From Vibrio sp. 14G-20 (GTDB lineage Bacteria > Pseudomonadota > Gammaproteobacteria > Enterobacterales > Vibrionaceae): 64,000 nt of DNA. The translations under genes were made by a program, and so were the position numbers. The first letter of the stretch is position 1, and every line of letters starts with the position of its first letter. Positions 57,829-64,000 of the stretch are shown here, piece after piece. Under the pieces are notes generated by a model that saw only the letters and a program-made list of their open reading frames with translations, made no database searches and was not told the origin of the DNA. The stretch covers positions 1-64,000 of the forward strand of contig NZ_JAPHPW010000005.1 of assembly GCF_026241515.1 (NCBI RefSeq). The letters run 5' to 3'.

Positions 57829-59571
57829 ATGAATATTACCATTATCACAGCTTGCCCTAGTGGCGTAGCAAACAGCATCATCGCCGCAGGCTTGTTAGAG
57901 CAAGCGACAAAAGCACTGGGTTGGAACGCCGCTATTGAATGTCAATCAAGCGTGCTACCTGACTCAACCGTATCGCAAGACACCATCGACAGCAGCGACG
58001 TTGTGGTTATCGCAGCCAACACCAACGTTGATAAAGCGCGCTTTGTCGGCAAGAAAGTGTACCAAGCGGCTATCTCTGAATGCACTGCAGATGCAAAAGC
58101 ATTTCTAGAGAAAGCGGCAGCAGAAGCAACAGTATTAGACGCTTCTCAAGTTGCAAGCACTGTTGAAGTGACCGGTACTTCTCCAGCAACAGGCAGCAAA
58201 AAAATCGTAGCGATTACCGCTTGTCCGACTGGCGTTGCACACACCTTTATGGCGGCTGAAGCGCTTGAAGCAGAAGGCAAACGCCTAGGTCACGAAATTA
58301 AAGTAGAAACTCGTGGCTCTGTAGGTGCGAAAAACCAACTGACAGACCAAGAAATCGCAGACGCTGATCTTGTTATCATCGCAGCAGATATCGACGTTCC
58401 ACTGGATCGTTTTAACGGCAAAGCGCTATACAAAACAACAACAAGCCCTGCTTTGAAGAAAACAAAGCAAGAGATGGAAAAAGCATTTGCAGAAGCTAAA
58501 CCATACCAACACACAGCTTCTTCAAATTCAGCGCCTGCTGACGAGAAGAAAGGCGTGTACAAGCACCTAATGACAGGTGTATCGCACATGCTTCCTGTAG
58601 TTGTTGCGGGTGGTTTGATCATCGCTCTTTCTTTCGTATTCGGTATCGAAGCGTTTAAAGAAGAAGGCACACTAGCAGCAGCACTGATGACTATCGGTGG
58701 TGGTTCTGCATTCGCTCTAATGATTCCTGTTCTTGCTGGTTTCATTGCATTCTCAATTGCTGACCGTCCGGGTCTGGCTCCAGGTCTAATCGGCGGTATG
58801 TTGGCTAGCTCAACGGGCGCAGGTTTCCTAGGTGGTATCGCAGCGGGTTTCATTGCCGGTTACGCAGCGAAATTCATTGCCGACAAGGTTCAACTTCCAC
58901 AATCCATGGAAGCCCTCAAGCCAATCCTGATCATTCCGTTTATCGCGAGTTTGTTCACTGGTTTGGTGATGGTTTACATCGTGGGTGGCCCTGTTTCTGG
59001 CGTGATGAGCGCAATGACAACTTTCCTAAACAACATGGGAACGTCTAATGCGATTCTTCTGGGTGTTATTCTAGGCGCTATGATGTGTTTCGACCTTGGT
59101 GGCCCTGTAAACAAAGCAGCTTACACATTCGGTGTTGGTCTGCTGGCTTCGCAAACTTACGCACCAATGGCAGCAATCATGGCAGCAGGTATGGTTCCAG
59201 CTCTAGGTATGGGCCTTGCGACTTTCCTAGTGAAAGACAAGTTTGAAGCAGGCGAGCGTGAAGCGGGTAAAGCATCATTCGTTCTTGGCTTATGCTTCAT
59301 ATCTGAAGGTGCAATTCCATTCGCAGCGAAAGATCCAATGCGTGTTATCCCAGCTTGTATGGCAGGTGGTGCACTAACGGGCGCTCTATCAATGATGTTC
59401 GGTGCACAGCTTATGGCTCCACACGGCGGTCTATTCGTACTACTGATTCCTGGCGCTATCTCTCCAGTACTTATGTACCTAGTGGCGATTGCAGCAGGTA
59501 CAGCGGTAACAGGCTTTGGTTACGCTGCTCTTAAAAAGATGAGCGATTCTAAAGTGACTGCAGAGGCTTAA
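57829..59571 (+). CDS. fruA: fructose PTS permease EIIB'BC
   Basis: A 580-residue membrane protein. A first EIIB-like domain (ITACPSGVANSII, Cys9) and a second EIIB with phospho-Cys132 (ITACPTGVAHTF) precede the EIIC channel from about 245. The channel has eight or more membrane segments and SEGAIPFAAKDPMRV-type signature near 485. It imports fructose as fructose 1-phosphate. The order B'-B-C matches E. coli FruA. A strong terminator follows. Confidence 0.95.
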   Translation: MNITIITACPSGVANSIIAAGLLEQATKALGWNAAIECQSSVLPDSTVSQDTIDSSDVVVIAANTNVDKARFVGKKVYQAAISECTADAKAFLEKAAAEATVLDASQVASTVEVTGTSPATGSKKIVAITACPTGVAHTFMAAEALEAEGKRLGHEIKVETRGSVGAKNQLTDQEIADADLVIIAADIDVPLDRFNGKALYKTTTSPALKKTKQEMEKAFAEAKPYQHTASSNSAPADEKKGVYKHLMTGVSHMLPVVVAGGLIIALSFVFGIEAFKEEGTLAAALMTIGGGSAFALMIPVLAGFIAFSIADRPGLAPGLIGGMLASSTGAGFLGGIAAGFIAGYAAKFIADKVQLPQSMEALKPILIIPFIASLFTGLVMVYIVGGPVSGVMSAMTTFLNNMGTSNAILLGVILGAMMCFDLGGPVNKAAYTFGVGLLASQTYAPMAAIMAAGMVPALGMGLATFLVKDKFEAGEREAGKASFVLGLCFISEGAIPFAAKDPMRVIPACMAGGALTGALSMMFGAQLMAPHGGLFVLLIPGAISPVLMYLVAIAAGTAVTGFGYAALKKMSDSKVTAEA

Positions 59572-59634
59572 TCCCCCTACTCTGTTTAGATGATAAACAG
59601 AGACTCTTGATAAACTGTTCCTTGAAACAGAATA

Positions 59635-59662
59635 AAGGCTCCTCATTTGAGGAGCCTTTTTG
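59635..59662 (+). terminator. rho-independent terminator of fruBKA
   Basis: AAAGGCTCCTCA / TGAGGAGCCTTT around a short TTT region is followed by TTTGTT. It separates the convergent fruA and AraC-type genes and may work for both. Confidence 0.88.
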
Positions 59663-60694
59663 TTATTCGTTGTCTGAAACGGTCAAAACAGGTAGCTGGA
59701 AAGAGAAAGTTACCCCTTCCACATCGTCATCATCTATGTGGCGAATCATCTCCACCAAATAGCCATTCACATCTAACTGCAAACCTTGCTGCTTAACCGC
59801 ATTAAATAACGCTTCTAAGGCTGTGCTATAAGCCACATCTGAAACCAGATAAACATCGCTACATAAGTAGTAACCTTCTGGAACGATCTTGTCGTAACGG
59901 TCTCTGGCGACTTGCCAATTACCGATTTCAGCGTCGATATCGTCCCACTTGTTCCTCATCTGTTTTATTGGTGTGGTGCCCATGAGTTGTGTCGATTTTT
60001 GGCCATAGATCTCAAACACAGTATCCCAATCAGGATCGTCCAATTTGAGCTTCTGCATACCGCGCTCTGGATACCAAACCAACTCGGTCGGCATCGACTT
60101 AACCAGTTCTTTTTCCATCGAAGACTGCACACCCGGATGCGCCAATCTCTGAATGAAATCCGCCGTCTCCTTAGGTGTCGCGTTGTAGCCCATTTCTCGA
60201 ATGTGCTTTGCGGTAACCCCTAATTCACGCTTAAGTGCCTTACCTAAAGACTGTGACGATGAAAAGCCACAATACTGAGCTATTTCTATCACGCTCCACG
60301 GCTCATCATTGATCAGCAAGCCCACTGCGATTTGTAATCGAACGCGACTCAGATACTGACCCGGTGTTTCATTGAACAGCTCAGTAAATTGACGATGAAA
60401 GTGATAAGGAGAAATTGCGCTCTCCGTTGCGATCTCTTCCCACGTACGACGTTCACCCCACTCTTCATGCATTAAGGTAAGAGCATGGCTAAAGCGTTTT
60501 TGAAGGTGCTCTGGCAAAGATTCAATCAATGCGATCTCTGGCACGAGTTTAAAACCGGGCACCAATTGATAGTCAGGTTTGCTCTGTTGCGTCATACGGT
60601 CTTTGTTAGGCATAGAAGCTCTTGTCTCTGTCGACTTGATTGGATTCGATCGCTTGGCTTCACTATCGTCTTTGTCCTTTATAAAATCAATCAT
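59663..60694 (-). CDS. AraC-family regulator with GyrI-like effector domain
   Basis: A 343-residue regulator with two AraC helix-turn-helix motifs at about residues 75-170 (RRTWEEIATESAISPYHFHR, WSVIEIAQYCGFSSSQSLGK) followed by a C-terminal GyrI-like small-molecule domain (about 185-340). This resembles Rob/SoxS-like drug sensors such as BmrR's ligand domain. The first 40 residues are poorly ordered, and an internal Met (MPNKDRMTQQ) may be the real start. Its ATG overlaps the pump gene's stop by four bases, so the regulator is co-translated with the pump it probably controls. Confidence 0.82.
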   Translation of the reverse strand: MIDFIKDKDDSEAKRSNPIKSTETRASMPNKDRMTQQSKPDYQLVPGFKLVPEIALIESLPEHLQKRFSHALTLMHEEWGERRTWEEIATESAISPYHFHRQFTELFNETPGQYLSRVRLQIAVGLLINDEPWSVIEIAQYCGFSSSQSLGKALKRELGVTAKHIREMGYNATPKETADFIQRLAHPGVQSSMEKELVKSMPTELVWYPERGMQKLKLDDPDWDTVFEIYGQKSTQLMGTTPIKQMRNKWDDIDAEIGNWQVARDRYDKIVPEGYYLCSDVYLVSDVAYSTALEALFNAVKQQGLQLDVNGYLVEMIRHIDDDDVEGVTFSFQLPVLTVSDNE

Positions 60695-63600
60695 GTGCGC
60701 TCCAAACTGAGTGCTTCTAATGAATCTTGTTCGCCAGATTCTTTTTCAATTAGATTTTCAACCTGAGGCGGCTTACGGCAAAACAGGCCAAGCAGCACGG
60801 GGATCAAAATCAGCGTTACCGCAGTGGCAAACAGTTCACCAAACACCAACGACACCGCCGCAGGCTTTAAGTATTGCGCTTGTTCCGCAGTTTCACTTAG
60901 CAAGGGCAACAACCCGCACACAGTGGTTATCGTGGTTAAGAAGATCGCTCTCAAACGACTGGTACCGGCAATCACTAACGCTTTCTGTAATGGCACGCCT
61001 TGGCGATATTCAGCATTAAAGCGAGTGATCAGTACCAAGGAGTCGTTAATCACGATACCCGTCATGGCCATCATGCCGAACATAGAGAGAATGCTGATCG
61101 GCAAATCCATTAAGTAGTGACCAAAAATAGCGCCTGCGAACCCGAACGGTATGACCGCCATGATGATCATTGGCTGCCAATAGGACTTCAAAGGCACGGC
61201 CAACAAGATGTAGATCATCAGCAAAGTCAGAATCATTGCCGATTTAAAACCATCCGACACTTCCCCTATCTCTTCAAACTCACCGCCTGCTTTAATGGTT
61301 ACGCTTGGATATTGTTGGTGCAGAGACTCAATCGTATCTTCAAGTTGCTCACGTGTTTTCTCTGGTGATTGTAGGTCACGGTTTTGCTTCCAATAGAGGT
61401 TAATCACTTGCTCTCGGTCGCGGCGGTAAACCACTTGCGGCTCTTGCTCGTGGCGGAACTCAGCAATATCGCCCATCATCACACTGCCACCGTTCGGCAA
61501 CATAATGATGGCTTGTTCTAGCTGAGCTAAGGTTCTACGCTCATCTCTTGGATATTGCAGCAGTACCTTGGTCTCTTGCCCATTTTCTAACAGACGATGT
61601 ACTTCCCTTTCGCCAAACGCCTCCCCGGCAAGCTGTGCTAGTGTGGCTTGAGTTAACCCTAGTTGCTGACCATATTGATTCAACACCAAACGAACTTGCG
61701 GTAAACCGTCCTGACCATCGTCGTAAACATCTGAAACACCTTTCAACGACGCTAAAGCATCCGCTAACTGTTCACTGACACGAGAAGCCAACTCACGGTC
61801 ATTAGAAGAGATCGTTAAGAATGTGCCACCAGCAGGCTCCTCTGCTGCACTGAATTTAACCGAGTAAGCGCCTTCGATTTGCCCTGCACTCTCTCGCCAT
61901 CGCTTAAGCAGTAAGTTACCCGGCAATAAGCTTAAAGATTCATGGGTAAGTTCAGCGGTCACTTCAATTTCACCATAGCCATCAGACCACGCAAGTAGAT
62001 TCACCACGGGCTTCTCTTGTAACGGATAATCGTCCATCAAGCCTTTTTCTACCTGTGTCATTGCTTGCTCTACTTGCAACAAAGCTTGGCGCTGCAGTGG
62101 CAACGGCGCACCGTCTTCTAGCTCAATCACCGCTGTGATGTAACGCCCCGGAATTTCAGGGAACAGCGCACTTCGAATCGCACCGTTAGACCACATACCG
62201 TAAGCCAGTGAGATAGCTGCCACAAACCCAAGCAGGGACGCGACTTTGTAGCCAAGTGCAAACTCCAATACCGGCTTATAGAGTCTGAGATTGCACCACT
62301 GCAAGCCACCTTGAGCCGCATTCTGAACCTTGGCAAAAATACTAGTAGATGGCTTTTTCACAGAGAGCTGAGCCAAGTGTGAAGGTAGAATAAATTTGCT
62401 CTCAATCAGCGAGAAGATCAAAGCGAAGATCACCACTGCCGAAAACCCAGCAAGCACCTTGGCTAACTCATTGTTAATCCATAGCATGGGAGAGAATGCA
62501 GCGATGGTTGTCAGCACACCAAACACGGTTGCCACTAACACGGAATGCACGCCCTGCCAAGCAGCGGTCTTTCCGTTTATATTTGAGGAGCCGTTTAGCT
62601 TTGAAGTACCGGAATGACTAGGATTTCCCGTCCGTTTTTCGTGTATCGCTTCCCCGACGACAACCGCATCATCCACCAGCACACCGAGCACCAAGATAAA
62701 GCCAAACAAGGTGATGTCGTTGATGCTGTAGTTAAAAAGCTGCATTGCAGCTAGGGTTCCTGTGAGCGCAATCGGGATCCCCATCGCGACCCAGAACGCG
62801 AGCCTAATCTCAAGGAAAATCCCAAGCAAAATCAGCACGATTAACAAGCCTTGCCATGCGTTTTCGCTCAAACGAAACAGCTGCTCTTCAATGTAAGGTG
62901 CCATGTCAGCCATGGTATTTAGCTCAATATCCGACGGCAGAATCGCTCGTTGCGCATCCAATGTTTCGCTGATCGCTTCACTGACTTTAAGTAGATTGTC
63001 GGATTGGCTAGTACTGACCAATAAAGCAATGGCATTGGAACCGTTGTTACGCACGATAGAGCCACTATATTGGTAACCACTGGTCAGCTTGGCAATGTCT
63101 CCCAAGTGTATTTTTCCGTTACTTCCCGAAATCACGACTAGCTGATTCAGCTTCTGCAAATCATCGGCGTAACCGTCACCACGAATCACCATCCGGCCTT
63201 TGTCACTTATTAGCTCACCGCTGCGAGACTCAAGCGAACGCTGCTCAACTAAACCTGCCAGCTCTTCCAAGCTAAGCCCTAACGCTTTCAGTTGGTCTGG
63301 GTCTGGCTCGATAACCAACTGAGGCATTCGAGTTCCCCAATTTGATACCTTTGATATTTGAGGGTTCTTCTTCAGCGCTTGTTCGAGCTGCTTAGCGATA
63401 GGTTGCAGCTCGTCATCGGTTCTTGGACCTGATACCACCACAAACGCGGCTAAATTGGTAAATTCATTGCGCACCACTTGCGGTCTTTCTGCTTGAACTG
63501 GAAAGCCATTGATGGCGTTAACTTGGTTACGAATGTCATCCAACAGCTTGTCTAAGTCTGTGCTGCTGGTTTTACGCACCACGACCCGAGACACGCCAGC

Positions 63601-63858
63601 ACTCGATTGGCTGGTGATCTGCTTAATGCCAGCAATGCCGCTGATCGACTCTTCGATTCGTTGCGTCACGCTCTCATCAATCTGTTGTGCAGTACCGCCA
63701 GGATAAGCCACAGTAATACTGATTGATGATGGCGCGATTTGCGGGAACGACTCGACACGCAGTTGACCAAACGCCAGAACACCACTGATAACAATCGCCA
63801 TCATCAACAAATTGGCAGCGACTGGGTTGTTAATGAACCATTTGGTCATCCAACTCAT
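60691..63858 (-). CDS. RND-family efflux pump, inner-membrane transporter
   Basis: A 1055-residue proton antiporter of the AcrB type with about 12 membrane segments and two large periplasmic loops. The proton-relay Asp pair is present at Asp396-Asp397 (GVLVDDAVVVGEAI). The N-terminal start MTKWFINNPVAANLLMMAIV and the stretch AYPGGTAQQIDESVTQRIEE are typical of the MexF/OqxB-related and SwrC-like groups. A low-complexity insertion (about 410-432, GNPSHSGTSKLNGSSNING) follows the Asp pair and is unusual. It is coupled by four-base overlaps to the adaptor gene upstream and the AraC-type gene downstream. Confidence 0.92.
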   Translation of the reverse strand: MSWMTKWFINNPVAANLLMMAIVISGVLAFGQLRVESFPQIAPSSISITVAYPGGTAQQIDESVTQRIEESISGIAGIKQITSQSSAGVSRVVVRKTSSTDLDKLLDDIRNQVNAINGFPVQAERPQVVRNEFTNLAAFVVVSGPRTDDELQPIAKQLEQALKKNPQISKVSNWGTRMPQLVIEPDPDQLKALGLSLEELAGLVEQRSLESRSGELISDKGRMVIRGDGYADDLQKLNQLVVISGSNGKIHLGDIAKLTSGYQYSGSIVRNNGSNAIALLVSTSQSDNLLKVSEAISETLDAQRAILPSDIELNTMADMAPYIEEQLFRLSENAWQGLLIVLILLGIFLEIRLAFWVAMGIPIALTGTLAAMQLFNYSINDITLFGFILVLGVLVDDAVVVGEAIHEKRTGNPSHSGTSKLNGSSNINGKTAAWQGVHSVLVATVFGVLTTIAAFSPMLWINNELAKVLAGFSAVVIFALIFSLIESKFILPSHLAQLSVKKPSTSIFAKVQNAAQGGLQWCNLRLYKPVLEFALGYKVASLLGFVAAISLAYGMWSNGAIRSALFPEIPGRYITAVIELEDGAPLPLQRQALLQVEQAMTQVEKGLMDDYPLQEKPVVNLLAWSDGYGEIEVTAELTHESLSLLPGNLLLKRWRESAGQIEGAYSVKFSAAEEPAGGTFLTISSNDRELASRVSEQLADALASLKGVSDVYDDGQDGLPQVRLVLNQYGQQLGLTQATLAQLAGEAFGEREVHRLLENGQETKVLLQYPRDERRTLAQLEQAIIMLPNGGSVMMGDIAEFRHEQEPQVVYRRDREQVINLYWKQNRDLQSPEKTREQLEDTIESLHQQYPSVTIKAGGEFEEIGEVSDGFKSAMILTLLMIYILLAVPLKSYWQPMIIMAVIPFGFAGAIFGHYLMDLPISILSMFGMMAMTGIVINDSLVLITRFNAEYRQGVPLQKALVIAGTSRLRAIFLTTITTVCGLLPLLSETAEQAQYLKPAAVSLVFGELFATAVTLILIPVLLGLFCRKPPQVENLIEKESGEQDSLEALSLERT

Positions 63859-64000
63859 TGGTTTGATTCCTTAATCTGTGCTACATCAGATTTACCCGCG
63901 AGCATTGCTCCAGAATGAACTTCATTGAATCTAGGCGTGACTTGCTTACCAATTAGCATTGAAGAAAGTGGATATTGCACCACGCGGCGAGCCTTATCAC
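63855..64000 (-). CDS. RND periplasmic adaptor (membrane fusion protein), C-terminal end
   Basis: Only the last 47 codons lie in the window; the gene continues past the right edge. The visible end (QYPLSSMLIGKQVTPRFNEV) is consistent with the tail of an HlyD/AcrA-type adaptor. The TGA at 63857-63855 overlaps the ATG of the pump gene (ATGA), the usual adaptor-pump order. The family call rests mainly on this position. Confidence 0.65.
   Translation of the reverse strand, partial: DKARRVVQYPLSSMLIGKQVTPRFNEVHSGAMLAGKSDVAQIKESNQ

Overview
The window looks like a Vibrio replicon, probably chromosome 2 of a Splendidus- or Harveyi-like species. This rests on overall gene content, roughly mid-40s percent GC, a second F-type ATP synthase operon, and integron-cassette recombination sites of Vibrio type. 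It was read by eye with no database search. I see no tRNA, rRNA, CRISPR array or replication origin.

Layout. 1-486: the end of an IS5-family insertion sequence, cut by the window edge. 667-2315: a small unknown protein and a prolyl-aminopeptidase-like hydrolase. 2661-11608: a six-gene minus-strand cluster facing a divergent LysR regulator. It holds a RidA protein, an aldehyde dehydrogenase, an altered M19 'dipeptidase', a BCCT transporter, and two coupled proteins of unknown function. It reads as uptake and breakdown of a betaine-like or other charged N-methyl compound. 12421-19318: complete atpIBEFHAGDC, with a proton-type c subunit. 19492-21463: a nitrilase-superfamily enzyme and a divergent LysR gene with an in-frame stop 30 codons before its expected end. 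21601-22146: an S4 RNA-binding protein. 22264-27946: yejABEF peptide/microcin C importer. 28233-30772: an exonuclease/phosphatase-fold protein, an outer-membrane barrel and a lone winged-helix regulator.

30823-37295 is the ribose regulon (two RbsR-type operators, rbsDACB, rbsK, rbsR). 37541-42495 holds a hybrid sensor kinase, a CSS-EAL phosphodiesterase and a DoxX-like membrane protein. 42536-44423 is a group of three minus-strand genes separated by attC-like sites: integron-type cassettes with no integrase in the window. 44692-54282 is the nitrate assimilation locus, with nasA divergent from nirB, nirD, a nitrate transporter and a fused PP2C phosphatase/Ser-Thr kinase. Two back-to-back sigma-54 promoters share a pair of NtrC-like half sites. 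54315-59571 is the fructose PTS regulon (Cra/FruR divergent from fruBKA with several Cra-type operators). 59663-64000 is an RND efflux operon (adaptor cut by the edge, pump, AraC/GyrI-type regulator), each gene overlapping the next by four bases.

The best leads for new biology are the 2.7-11.6 kb catabolic cluster with its two unknown proteins and altered M19 enzyme, the cassette island outside an integron, and the phosphatase-kinase fusion in the nitrate locus.
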